From assembly GCF_024763615.1 (NCBI RefSeq), contig NC_077222.1, positions 22,568,001-22,632,000 on the forward strand: a stretch of DNA of 64,000 nt, given 5' to 3'. The translations under genes were made by a program, and so were the position numbers. The first letter of the stretch is position 1, and each line of letters opens with the position of its first letter. Source of the DNA: Phlebotomus papatasi (taxonomy: Eukaryota; Arthropoda; Insecta; Diptera; Psychodidae). Below are positions 46,436-56,999 of the stretch, in pieces. Under the pieces are notes generated by a model that did no database searches, had not been told where the DNA came from, and saw nothing but the letters and a program-made list of their open reading frames with translations.

Positions 46436-46831
46436 TTATCACACTTGCACATTAAAATTTTAATGTGATTCACATTATTTGTCGCTTGTGAGCGTCCAAA
46501 TATGTTATTTGTGTCTTTGAGTCACTTAATATTTGGGGTTTTTCTATTTATTGATAAAGAAGTAGACTTGGCCTGCAAAAATAAGTTTAAAATTACCTAA
46601 AGCATAAAAATTTTTCACATTAAAATATTAAAGAGACAATTGCATTAATTTTTCGAATTAATGCTATAAATCAATTTATATCAAATTTTGCGGTCCAAGT
46701 CTACCTTTCTATCAAAAAATAGATCAAATTTTGAATATAAAATGATTCAAACACACAAATTACACATTTGGACTCTCACCAGCGACAATTAATGTGAATC
46801 ATATTAAAATTTTAATGTGCAAGTGTGATAA
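46436..46831. mobile_element. MITE, GTTATCACACTTGCAC ends, Harbinger-like
   Basis: The ends TTATCACACTTGCACATTAA and TTAATGTGCAAGTGTGATAA are perfect inverted repeats. Arms continue with a few mismatches through TGATTCACATTA and TTGTCGCT. The probable outer ends CGGCG and CACAG are each bordered by TTA, a 3-bp target duplication like that of PIF/Harbinger elements. The centre contains a second inverted pair (GACTTGGCCTGCAAAA / TTTTGCGGTCCAAGTC). Confidence 0.75.
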
Positions 46832-46907
46832 CACAGTTACAGCGATCATGATCCATCAGAAACAACATGCAGAGATTGGTTTAGACGCTTCAAAAAGAAT
46901 AACTTAC

Positions 46908-46950
46908 ATATATATATACAATACATGTATATATATAATATATATAATAT
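46908..46950. repeat. TA-rich microsatellite
   Basis: Imperfect (TA)n with interspersed TATATAATA motifs. Confidence 0.6.
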
Positions 46951-47056
46951 GGACAATATTTTGAATGAAATTTTCTAATTTTCTTTAATAAAACTAGAAT
47001 TTTCACACAAAAAAGAAACAGCCAGAACTTTTTTGTACACCCAAAAATCCAATTTA

Positions 47057-48109
47057 GGGTAAGTGTTCCAAATTTCGGCCAGCTACTAATTTCGACCACT
47101 TTGAGTGTAATTTCGGCCATGCAAATAAATTAATTAAAATTATGTATGTAATCTTCTAATAGTCACTGAATTCATTTTGCTTTTAAATATTTATTCACTT
47201 TGGGGTGTATTAACACAAAGATCGTTAAATTTTAAGTATAATTATAATTTAAATTCTGTTGTAAAAACTCAGTGTGGAAAGAGTATTACAAAAAATGTCA
47301 CAGATCGATTGTGTTTCTAGCAGTCTTACGATTTGTGATGAAGTGCAAGAGGTTTACCTTCGGTGTTTTTCATGAAAATTGATTAGTTTTCATAAAAGAT
47401 TTTTTTTGTTTATGTTAATAGTGAATTAATCTTTAAATTTCGGGTAAAATTTCCGAGCTGGATCCTGTTTTTCGCGTAAAAAAGTGTATACTTTGTGAGC
47501 GTCTCTCCGGTGAGGTAGTGTTGCCTATTCCGGCAACATCTTTTGCTTTCCTAAATTTCTTATTCATTTTACGTTTTTCTTTTTTTTTCAATTTCTGAGT
47601 TCTACAATGTCTAGAGAAAAAAACCACGCTTCTACGAAAAAGATGATGTGGAAAAGGCTTTGGGAGAGTTCAGAAAAGGCAAATTGCTACGGGAATCTGC
47701 GCGTAAATTTGAGATGCTACTCTGATGAGTAGCAGGGCAAATTACACGGAAGATTTCAGGGCTTGTGGGTCATATAAATGTATTAAACTAAATATTAAAC
47801 TCGTTCCGTCTGACGTTTTGTAATTTTCTATCCGTTGCGTCACAAAAGGTGGTCAGAAAAAAGGTGGCCGGAATTTCACTCAAAGTGGCCGGAATACTAC
47901 CCAAAGCAATGTCCATATTATTATTATTTTTCAATATTTTAGGAAGTGATTTAAAGACAACAAAGATAATAAACTAGTTTTCAAGGTTCCACACAACCTT
48001 TCGGAAAAGGAAGCAACAAAAAATATCAATATGAATTAAAAATATTGCATTTCAACCTTAGGGCTTCGGTGTTTATTTGCAACTATGCCGAAATTTGGCA
48101 CACTTACCA
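47057..48109. mobile_element. pogo-type DNA element, GGGTAAGTGTTCCAAATTTC ends
   Basis: Inverted ends GGGTAAGTGTTCCAAATTTC and TGGTAAGTGTGCCAAATTTC, both continuing into GGC. TA lies on both sides (47055-47056, 48110-48111). GTGGCCGGAATTTC-like and TTTCGGCCA motifs occur several times subterminally. It carries the N-terminal HTH of a pogo-type transposase (47607-47725) but none of the catalytic domain. It is about 1.05 kb, versus roughly 2 kb or more for a complete element, so it is a deletion derivative. Confidence 0.75.
47607..47725 (+). pseudogene. pogo-type transposase, N-terminal HTH remnant
   Basis: After ATG at 47607 (MSREK...) and a one-base shift within the AAAAAAA run, the frame reads PRFYEKDDVEKALGEFRKGK and LLRESARKFEML before a TGA. 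This matches the pipsqueak/CENP-B type helix-turn-helix at the start of pogo and Tigger transposases (Y..ED...A......GK..R.AA..F.V). That domain binds the element ends. The rest of the transposase is missing. A homologous piece (FDKRDDVKKALEEFLKGKKL) lies in the element at 60705-61103, supporting the identification. Confidence 0.65.
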
Positions 48110-48314
48110 TAAGCTTTTCTTTTATGGTTTTCGTTTTATGGTTTAATAAAATTAGTTTAAAATTACTTAAGTCCCTCAAAGAGTAATCAGAGAATTGATG
48201 AACCAAAAATCCGGAAATATGTTTTCTTCTGATAATTTTTTTTTGTATGAAAATCTTATAAAAAAATACTACAAAAATTTCTACTTAGCTTAATTAAAAG
48301 TTGTTTCAATTAAG

Positions 48315-48830
48315 GAAATTTCGAAATACTATTTTTTAAAGTTATTTAGTAAAAATTGAAGCTACAAAAAGCTCCAAAAAGGTTTTTTCAAGTCTTTATC
48401 AAAGGTTTTATTCAAGTTTTTTTCATGTCATAATTTTATATTAATTAATTAGAAATGAATGAAGGTTGTAAAAAATTAGCCAGTAGATTTGAAAAAAAAT
48501 CTTAGTAAAATTGAAACGAAATATTAAATTGTAAATGTACGCAAAACTAGTGAAATATTTTTTGCAAAGAGAAATTTCGAAATACTATTTTTTAAAGTTA
48601 TTTAGTAAAAATTGAAGCTACAAAAAGCTACAAAAAGGTTTTTTCAAGTTTTTATTAAAGGTTTTATTCAAGTTTTATCATGTCATAATTTTATATTAAT
48701 TAATTAGAAATGAATGAGGGTTGTAAAAAATTAGCCAGTAGATTTGAAAAAAAAAATCTTAGTAAAATTGAAACGAAATATTAAATTGTAAATGTACGCA
48801 AAACTAGTGAAATATTTTTTGCAAAGAGAA
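48315..48830. repeat. Recent tandem duplication, 256-bp unit, two copies
   Basis: The block beginning GAAATTTCGAAATACTATTT and ending TATTTTTTGCAAAGA is present at 48315-48570 and, almost unchanged, at 48571-48830. Differences are single bases (AGCTCC/AGCTAC, GTCTTTATC/GTTTTTATT) and small poly-base changes. It is AT-rich and non-coding. Confidence 0.85.
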
Positions 48831-48922
48831 AATTAAGGAAATATGAACAATTTCAGCATTTTCTATTCAATTTAAAAGGATTTAAGAACAGTTTTTCGTC
48901 TTCTATTGAGTAAAAAAGAATT

Positions 48923-49303
48923 TTTACTCATATGAGAACCGGTGAACGTCGAGGGCATAGGGTAGCTTAGAAAAGAACACTGTTTTTTTCCAAAGCTTTC
49001 GGCTCGGACTCCAAGCCTTCCTTAGTGGTCAAATCTTCAGATTTCTGAACTTTTGCAAGACGTCCGGGTTGTTCACAGAGCATCGGATTTATGGACTGCA
49101 CTTTACAATATTTTACTTTATCACGAATTTTTGTTCTAGTAACTATACTTTTTTTTCTTCTCTTGTGGGCTTCTTTGTGAGCACTTCAGTTCTCCCTAGT
49201 TCACAGGAAGGCTTGGAATCTGAGTCGAAAGCTTTGGGAAGAATCTGTGTTTTTTCTAAGCAGCCCTACGCCCCCGACGCTCACCGGTTCTCATATGAGT
49301 AAA
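48923..49303. mobile_element. Palindromic MITE, TTTACTCATATGAGAACCGG ends
   Basis: Inverted arms start TTTTACTCATATGAGAACC at the left and the complement at the right. They continue through GGTGAACGTCGAGGGCATAG, GCTTAGAAAA and CCAAAGCTTTCGGCTC. The first 16 bases include a further small palindrome CTCATATGAG. It is 381 bp. The minus-strand reading of the left arm gives GGCTTGGAGTCCGAGCC then GAAAGC, the hammerhead-like stem. A partial relative lies at 34833-34980. Confidence 0.75.
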
Positions 49304-50800
49304 TTATTCGTCGGCATTCACTAACCACAGAATTTTTACTGATCAATTTTTTATTGATCTTTTTAAATTTACTTACTGATAAATATGATTCTATTACATA
49401 AAGTATGCATATAATGGATGGCATAAAAAATGTTGATATTTTTGAAAAAAATTGTTGCACTCTTAATTATTGTATTATAGAGCGAGTGCTAGATCTTCTG
49501 CAAATATAGATCAATTCAGATTATTTGCTTTTGTCATTTACGATTAACATTTTTTTTAATCACCTTTATATTCAATTTAATTTTGTTAGTTTAGTTATTG
49601 GTTTTTTTTTGTAAAAATATAGCAAATTTATTTTATTTTACCCTTATGATAACTTTTTATTTATTTCAGAAACTTTAATAAGCAATGAAATCTTAAAAGT
49701 GAACACTTACTCGTAAGTGCTACTGTTAATATCATAAGGCATCAAAAATATTTTTTCTTTGAAATACGATATTTTAACGAATAGTACGTTCAATTCGATG
49801 TGAATAATACAATAACTGAGCTAAATATTTTTATAGTTCCCCAAGCAATGAAAGTCAACCTGGTATAGTTCATCATCAGAATGCCCCCCTTTCCACCCTT
49901 CTATTTTGAAAAGCGGATGTGGAATATATTACAGTGTCTCAAACACCCTGCACCTTCCCTATTTCAAAAGCTTCACATTTTCTGCTTTGTATGAAGCAAA
50001 ATGAAGCACTTTCCATATTATTTCCGCACAAAAACATGGTAAATTTTTTTGTCTAGGAAATTTTTAGTTTGTTTATACAATCTCTAATGTAATCACTTTG
50101 AAACTTTTGCCAAATGAAAAGTGTTTTATATTATGTGTTATGACTGAAACTTCTCAGAGTGAGCAATATAATTTAATGCCTCGAATCCTCCAAGAGCCCA
50201 AGACATCGTAATTTTGGGCATTTGGTAAATCATAAGTTTCAAAAGCAGTAACATTACGCTTTCAGTATGTTCATCTGGCTGTTAGCAGAGATCAGATAAT
50301 AAGGCTAAAGATTAGAGATATCAACTTGAGGTATTCGGATTTTCTTCCTTAAACTTTCTAAGATTTTTAAGACATGATTATCAGAGTTTTTGAGCTCTTA
50401 TTTGTGGATGTTATGAAAATAGTTTTGGATAATTTTTTCTAGCCTCTTCCTCAAACTTCAGTTAAATAAAACTATTTCAATAATAAAATTTCGGTTCAAA
50501 ATTTCTTGCTCTTCGTAATGTTTTTTCAAAATTCCAATTTTTTTCCATATGCAAACGGTAGATTCTCAAGATTCGAGAAAATATTACGAACATAGTAAAA
50601 AAGACTTACTATTTTTCCATGATTTTTATTGTAAATTTGCATAAATATATAATTTTGGTGAACTGCTATACATTTATCTAACCTTTACACAATTTTAAAA
50701 TCAATTAAATTGTGCACAAAATTTATACAAGTGTATAATCGGTTTACCGATTTTCCAAATTGGCCGTGCCATTACATAAAGTTTCTCATCACATGAAATT
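49304..50800. other. AT-rich DNA without recognisable features
   Basis: No open frame of note, no repeat matching other parts of the window. Confidence 0.4.
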
Positions 50801-50809
50801 TACACTAAA

Positions 50810-51100
50810 AAGATATTACACATTTTAAAATTACACATTTCCCTGAAGTACATATTTGTGTGACTTTCTCAGCAATATTTGCGCTAAAGGGGCAAACTTA
50901 TGATTACCTGTTACACGTTAATGTAATTATTTGTCTCCAACTATTACACATTTATGTACACATCCTGTAGAAATTACACAAAAAGTACACTTCCATGCAA
51001 TCAGTTGCTAATCAGTTGCCATCTAATTACACGGTTTACCATTGCACAGAATTTGTATCACACACTTTTCTAAGGTACATATTTGTGTAATTCTATAACA
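50810..51100. repeat. Locally repeated TACACATTT-rich sequence
   Basis: Motifs such as TAAGGTACATATTTGTGTAA, GAAGTACATATTTGTGTGA and several ATTACACA blocks recur about 200 bp apart. This suggests an old direct duplication. Non-coding. Confidence 0.35.
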
Positions 51101-51109
51101 ATAAGTCAA

Positions 51110-52023
51110 CACTGAAACAATTATTTCGTAAAATTGTCCGTAAATATTTGTGAATTCCTATTGGAGATTTACGAAATGCTTGCAAGGGCAGAATCACATG
51201 GACAATGAAATGCTCGCCGTAGCCTCACCGTATTTCGTTTATTTACTCATTTTCATTGCAATTCTTACGCAAATTTTCCATTACCGTATTACCTTATACT
51301 CGGTGACACTAGGTGAAAATAATATAAGAAAATTAAAGAAATAAAACGAAAATTCGATAAACGGTGAGTAAAAAAAAACTGTACGATTAATTTCTCTTAC
51401 AGTTTTTTTTACTCACCGTTTATCGAATTTTCGTTTTATTTATTCAATTTTCTTATATTATTTTCACCTAAGTGCCACCGAGTATGAGATAAGGTAATAC
51501 GGTAATGGAAAATTTGCGTAAGAATTGCAATGAAAATGCGTAAATTAACGAAATGCGGTGTGCATTTTATTGTCAATGTGATTCTGCCCTAAATCGTATA
51601 ACCCACAAACAAGTTCGTAAAAGTTTGATTTTTTCACAAACATTGTTCGTAATAAGATCACTTGAGGAGCATTTTTTGTACTTTTACAAACATTTGTTTG
51701 TATATGTTCGTAAACACACAAAAACTGTTCATAAAATTTTGTCATTTGTTAGTATATTTTGTCTGAGGAACATTTTACGAACATTTACGGACAAATGACA
51801 AAATTTTACAAACATTTTTGTATGTTTACGAATATTTACAAACAAAATGTTTGTAAAAGTACAAACAATGCTCCTCAAGTGATCATATTACGAACAGTGT
51901 TTGTAAAAAAAACTATAAACTTTTACGACCTTCTTTGTGGGTTATAATATTACAGGATCGTAAGTCCCTAATAGGAATTCACAAATATTTACGAAAAATT
52001 TTACGAAATATTTTTTTCTGTGA
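51110..52023. mobile_element. Palindromic MITE, second copy of the 21873-22373 family, interrupted
   Basis: The left end CACTGAAACAATTATTTCGT and the right end ACGAAATATTTTTTTCTGTG are inverted. Inner blocks (TTTGTGAATTCCTATTGG, AACAAGTTCGTAAAAGTTTG, AAGATCACTTGAGGAGC and their complements) parallel 21873-22373. A 406-bp palindromic element (51185-51590) is inserted in the left arm. Confidence 0.75.
51185..51590. mobile_element. Nested palindromic element, AGGGCAGAATCACATGGACA ends
   Basis: Left AGGGCAGAATCACATGGAC and right GTCAATGTGATTCTGCCCT are inverted. The two halves are near-perfect complements (for example TCGATAAACGGTGAGTAAAA on the left side and its complement on the right), leaving a small centre. 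Comparison with 21873-22373 shows it interrupts the host MITE between ATGCTTG and the CGTATAAC block. I could not define its target duplication unambiguously. Confidence 0.75.
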
Positions 52024-53000
52024 AGTACTTTAAAATAATTAAATTTCGTAAGATTGAAAGTTTAAAAGTGGTTATTAAACTATCCAATATTTATGAAAAA
52101 TATAGAAGAGTAGCATCACTTTATCAGACTCTATTTGGTACCATTTTAAATAAATTTATATTTTCCAAAACGGCAGAACTAAGTGGGTCATCGCACTTAG
52201 CGGTTCTATTGACCTAGTATTTGTGTATTCAGATGCTCCATCCTTTATGCTGATCACTTTGAAATTTTATTAAACATTTTCCAATTGAATTTTTCTATTG
52301 CTTTATGACCCCCTAGTAACTATTTTGATACTTTCTCTATTTTGGGTGCGGAATAGTGGAGTTGGGCTTAAAATTAAATTTGTATATTTTACGTCTATGT
52401 CTAAAGAATTTACAAATTCAATTGGATTCCTTCACAAATTGAATACTCTGACGGATAATGTGGCAGAGGGTGTTTTGAGTAAAATTGGACTAAATCCAGA
52501 TGCTGAATGTGCAGTGAAAACTTGATAATTCTACTTTTCTGCAACTTTTTGACTTTTGCTCTCCATCATGTGCTACCTCCAGATCACAAAATGATGAGGG
52601 ACTGCTTTTAAAAGAGGGGCAAATTTATGTTACAAAGTCTAAAGTATGGTACGACGAAGTAGAAAAAAAATATATAAGAAGCAAGCATGTAAGATGAAAC
52701 TTTTTCAAAAGGAATTTATTTAGCTGTCGAAACTTTCTTCCTTGTTAATATTGTATTTTGTACCATCTTTTGACTCAAACAGAAAATGCGTTAAGAATTT
52801 GCAGAATAATTCCGTATAGAATATTCTTTTATTTACAAAATCACATAGAAAATAAAATAGATATTTCTTGGAGTTTCCTTTTTATTGCGTCTCTACTTCT
52901 TTCATTGACAGGGAGAAAAAGAAAATGTAAAATCTAAATTCTTGCACAAATTCAATAAATTGAATTCTTTAATTTCACATCTAGCTCCTCAACACCTACA
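52024..53000. other. AT-rich DNA without recognisable features
   Basis: Unrecognised frames of at most 75 codons. No repeat matches seen. Confidence 0.35.
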
Positions 53001-53084
53001 GTGAAAACTTTGCCACATTCCTTAGCAAATTTCTACCATTGAAGGCAAATATCTTTTATATTGACATTCCATGTTGGCACTTAC

Positions 53085-53219
53085 CTTTATGCAATTCTCC
53101 ATTGTTATCCGCTGAGTGTCATCGCAGCATCGAAAAGGTGAATGAATAATTGAACATTTTTGAATATATTTTTTTATACTATTATTGAAAAGAAGATTCT
53201 CCTTTGTACCAAATGGCAA
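53085..53219 (-). other. Possible minus-strand exon with consensus donor
   Basis: On minus, an open frame (about 45 codons, ending ...CCDDTQRITMENCIK) runs into ATAAAG|GTAAGT, a perfect-consensus donor at 53084-53079. The upstream acceptor is not obvious. It is listed because it lies near, and on the same strand as, the candidate small secreted protein at 53581-53850. Confidence 0.2.
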
Positions 53220-53372
53220 TAAATTGAGATATTTATTAGGAGAGAGAAGTCCATGTCAATATCATACATAGAGAGCATCCTTTTGTAATGGTCTATGCTA
53301 TTCACACAATGTCGCATTCTATTTTATCCTGTTTTAAATTTCAAAACACTCTGAGAAAGGAGTTATGTGGGC

Positions 53373-53382
53373 TATATATAGG
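53373..53382. promoter_or_regulatory. TATATATAG box, possible core promoter
   Basis: GGCTATATATAGGAGCC stands out in composition. An initiator-like ACAGTTCTGA lies about 25 bases downstream on plus. The box is nearly palindromic, so orientation is open. No gene start is firmly linked to it. Confidence 0.2.
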
Positions 53383-53580
53383 AGCCAAGGTGAATACAGT
53401 TCTGAGATTAATACGTACACCATCCTGTTTGACAGTTCAATTTTTTTTAATATAAACTTCAAAGTGTTTTATTTATTAAAATCGAATTAATTCGATTATT
53501 GAAAAATGTATGAGAAAAAGGATAACGATGTACCACCCATCGCAATATCGGAAGAAAGCAGAATTAAAAAAAAACTCGAT

Positions 53581-53850
53581 TTATTTTATTCCTCTTCGAA
53601 GTCGACAGACACCTCGTATACCTGATAAAGTGGGTGATTGATGAGAGTTTATATGCGACAAACACGCATCATCGTTATGAGTGATGTTCAAGCAATTTAA
53701 TGCGTATGTTGTCAACTGAAGAATACGATCCGAGCATGGGTATATCTCGAAGAGATCCTTAATATTCAATGGTGGTATTAATAGGAAGAGAGGTAAAATG
53801 TAGAAGGAGCAGTCACACATGATGAAAAGCCTCATCTTTAGCATACCATA
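53581..53850 (-). CDS. Candidate small secreted cysteine-containing protein, unknown
   Basis: A minus-strand frame with ATGs close together (MLKMRLFIM...) runs about 85 codons to a TAA at 53574-53581. The N-terminus has a short basic start followed by a hydrophobic run (FYILPLFLLIPPL) that could be a signal peptide. The remainder has four cysteines in its last 55 residues (YPCSDRIL, LNCLNIT, DDACLSH, RGVCRLRRG). The stop is followed at once by AATAAA-type sequence (AATAAAATAAA), which could serve as a poly(A) signal. It is the most gene-like short frame in this part of the window but matches no family I know. A donor-like TATCAG|GTATAC inside the frame leaves open that the true exon ends earlier. 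Confidence 0.25.
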   Translation of the reverse strand, partial: YGMLKMRLFIMCDCSFYILPLFLLIPPLNIKDLFEIYPCSDRILQLTTYALNCLNITHNDDACLSHINSHQSPTLSGIRGVCRLRRGIK

Positions 53851-53899
53851 CACCACATTTTATTCACCACATAATACAGCATATCCCCTCGTAAATCAT

Positions 53900-55790
53900 T
53901 CAAGGGAAAATTCTATGAAAAGAAAAACTGCTCTTCTCTGGTGAACTAGTGGTCACTTCACTGAAGCAGAATAGTACATGGTTTAGTGCAACCATTTTAC
54001 TAATTATACTGATGCATTTCGATATGCTAAATAAGCTTTAATGATGGGAAAATATTTATGTTTACCCCATTAAGATGTATGATATAGGAATATCATAAGT
54101 GTGCTCACAATGTCTTAATAAAAGGTTGTTTATTATCTAAAAGTGTTTTGCATAAAACGAAGATGGAACTCTATTTGCAGAAAATGTCGTTGATGTTCGA
54201 AAAATTCAAACTCAGTTTCGGATTTTAAATATAAATTCAAACAGAAAGTAGGAAAGATTATTAAATTATCACACTAAAGAGACTTTTGAAAGTATTACTT
54301 CTAGTACTGACAACACAGCCAAATCAAATACATTTTGATACTCAATACACATCGAGATTCGAATTTTCGAATTCGAAGATTTTGTTAGAATTTAAGGTCG
54401 AAGAAACACCTATTGGCACTTTAAGAAATCATGTCCCGACCTATTGGCATTATATTTTGTACAATCATTTGGAATAAAAAATTTCAACACTTATCCTTAT
54501 AGAAAAAAGCAGTTTAATGAAAAAACATCATATCGACGGCTCAGAATATAAAACGAACAACTCGATTTTTTACAAAAATCGTTTTATTCGCTTTTTGCAT
54601 ACTTCTTTATACCTTCTACGTTCCCGGTGAATATTATACTTGAAAGATAATTATTTTCAAAGTTATAGAGATTTTAAATCTAAAAATTCCTATACTCTGC
54701 ATGTAAAATCTCAGCTTTAAATCGATCTCCTGTAAAATTTGCCCATTGTGAGTTATTCGTTTCTTATTCTGAGCGATCGATATTACTTGAATTTTATTAG
54801 ATACAGTAAATGAATTTTAATATTTTTACAAAATTGCCAATATGTGTTTCATGCTGAATAGATATTTCTTCGACAGGGCCGTAGCGCTGGAGGCATTGAG
54901 GGGCAATGCCCTACCTTAAAATTTCTAATGCTCTACTTTAAAAACCATAAACTAAGATAATGTTCTAAGTAAACTGTTCGTAGTATGATATGGTACAGAA
55001 GAAATGAATCTCCTATTAAATGGCCTGATACGTATAATCTAGAGTGATCGATTGAAGTGCTTAATGCAATTGGTTAAAATCGTGTGGAAAGTCAAGCGAT
55101 AATTTTCTGAAAAATTTAAATATTTTTTCAAACATCTTAAAAAATTAAAATATCCTCGCATATCCTAATAATTCCTTTATTAAATTACGGATCCAACAAA
55201 TCTTTGAATAATACCCAACATAAGGTTACAATCGGTTTTGTACAGCATCTAATGTTAAAATTTAAAATTTCCTCTTTGTTGTAGATGAGCAAAAAGAAAA
55301 ATAAGAAAACCACTTCACAGTGTTTATGCCCAGCTTCAAATTCAAAATTATATTCTATGTAAAAGTCGCTAATTGCATTCCATGTACAATCAGGAGAGAC
55401 AACTTTAAAATTTGACAATTTAATTAAAATTATTTATATTTTCTATTTCGTTATATAGGTCAATATTTCAGCTTTGTTAAGCCGCAGTCAGTAAACAATG
55501 TTTTGATACAATTTTCCCAACCAATATTTTTCCAATAAGAAGCTAACACAATTTAGGAAAAAATTGGGGAAAAATAAATGTTTTTGAAACGAGCTAATAG
55601 CCACAAGAGGGAGGAATAATAAAATGTAGAAAAAAATGAAAATTTTTAATTTGAAGTCAATTATAACAAATACGCATAATTAATTGAATTATGATTATGT
55701 TTTTATTATTATTCTCATTATTATAGTTTGTATTTTTGTTACGAATTGAGTAGAAAGTGTTTAATTTAAGGAATTTAAACGATCATGGAA
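53900..55790. other. AT-rich DNA without recognisable genes
   Basis: Frames are short and unrecognised. An isolated GC-rich phrase AGGGCCGTAGCGCTGGAGGC at about 54877 looks like a small transposon fragment. Confidence 0.35.
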
Positions 55791-55797
55791 AAATGTA

Positions 55798-56005
55798 GGA
55801 TAAAGTGCCCTTATTTCATACGATCCCAAGCTTCGTCATGACTAAATTTTTCTTATGTTTCTGAATGAATTTGACTCAGCAAAATGTTAAAAAAATGGCC
55901 ACTTTAACCTAGTTTTTAAAGTATGGGTGCGATGAGTCAAAAGGAACATAGGAAAAATTAGTCATTACGAAGTTTGGGAGCGTACGAAATATGGGTATTT
56001 TCCCC
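55798..56005. mobile_element. MITE, GGATAAAGTGCCCTTATTTC ends
   Basis: A 208-bp element with ends GGATAAAGTGCCCTTATTTC and, inverted, GGGGAAAATACCCATATTTC, each followed by (A/G)TACG. TA flanks it (55796-55797, 56006-56007). The arms continue through GATCCCAAGCTTCGTCATGA, CTAAATTTTTC. A relative lies at 61454-61663. Confidence 0.8.
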
Positions 56006-56126
56006 TAGTCAAGAATTTTTATCATACTGATTAATTTGTTTTCAATTTTAGAAAAAATGTGAAAATTGCATTGTCCGAAATATCCTTATCGTTTTCAAAA
56101 TATTTAATAAAAGATTTTATGGTATA

Positions 56127-56340
56127 AGGTAAAGTGATACAAGTTGGGCATAGTGTTACAAGTTGCACAATTCGCCGGTACATGTTGGACAGGGATTTTT
56201 TCTTGATAAATACAATACTACGTTTTTTTTAAGTGCAAGGAACCAAATTATAACACTAAAGCATTAAAAATATACAAATAAAAATGAAGTACTAAATTTA
56301 TCAAGAAAATAAGCCCTGTCCAACTTGTACCACTTTACCC
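56127..56340. mobile_element. MITE, AGGTAAAGTGATACAAGTTG ends
   Basis: A 214-bp element whose ends AGGTAAAGTGATACAAGTTG and, inverted, GGGTAAAGTGGTACAAGTTG are followed by GGCA or GACAGGG. It is flanked by TA (56125-56126, 56341-56342). It shares its first ten bases with 43488-44125. Confidence 0.8.
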
Positions 56341-56385
56341 TATTTAATTTTGGTCATAAAGTGACCTAGCAACAAGTTGTCAGTA

Positions 56386-56858
56386 GGGGAAAGTACTCTT
56401 CCTTCGAACGTTCATGCCTTCACTGAGAAAAAAGGGGTACAATTAACTTTTTTTCCTCATAACTTTAACACTCTTTAGGTGTAAAAATATATCAACATTT
56501 TTTAATGTTAATTTTACACCTTTTTAAGGGTAAAATTAACATGAAAAAGGGTAACTTTAACCCCCAATACACCTAAAAAGGGTAATATTTACACCGACTT
56601 TGGATTAATACTGCAGGGTAAAATTAACATTTCCGGAATGTTATTTCAACTTTTCCGGATTTCTCTCAGTGTTCGAATAATGCCAATCTTCCTTTATTTT
56701 AATAAGAGACTTACACATATTTATCAGATAATTATCAATAATTGATAATAAGCTAACTAATATTTAAAAAAAAAAGATGTGTAAGTGTCTTAGGAAAAAT
56801 AATTAAAAAAAATACATTTTTCAAAGACATGAACGTTCGAAGGGAGAGTATTTTCCCT
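56386..56858. mobile_element. MITE, GGGGAAAGTACTC-end family (copy 2), interrupted
   Basis: The arms GGGGAAAGTACTCTTCCTTC, GAACGTTCATGCC and their complements are as in 7882-8097, with TA at 56384-56385 and TA at 56859-56860. A complete CACTGAGA MITE is inserted between TGCCTT and TTCGAATAATG of the left arm. Comparison with the empty copy at 7882-8097 confirms the insertion point. Confidence 0.8.
56421..56671. mobile_element. CACTGAGA MITE, nested copy
   Basis: Runs from CACTGAGAAAAAAGGGG to TTTCTCTCAGTG (251 bp). It is flanked by TT on both sides, the site being CCTT|TTCGAA relative to CCTTCGAA in the empty copy. The internal hairpin ATGTTAATTTTACACC/GGGTAAAATTAACAT is conserved with 24170-24423. 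Confidence 0.85.
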
Positions 56859-56999
56859 TAGTAATTCGCGATAGCCATCCAAAAGTGAACTCCACTTGTT
56901 CAAACATATAACTAGAACTTCGCATAATTCACAATTAAAATACATCATGTACAGCAGCATAAACGTTCTCTTTTTTGGCATATTTTCTATTTGCAGATG

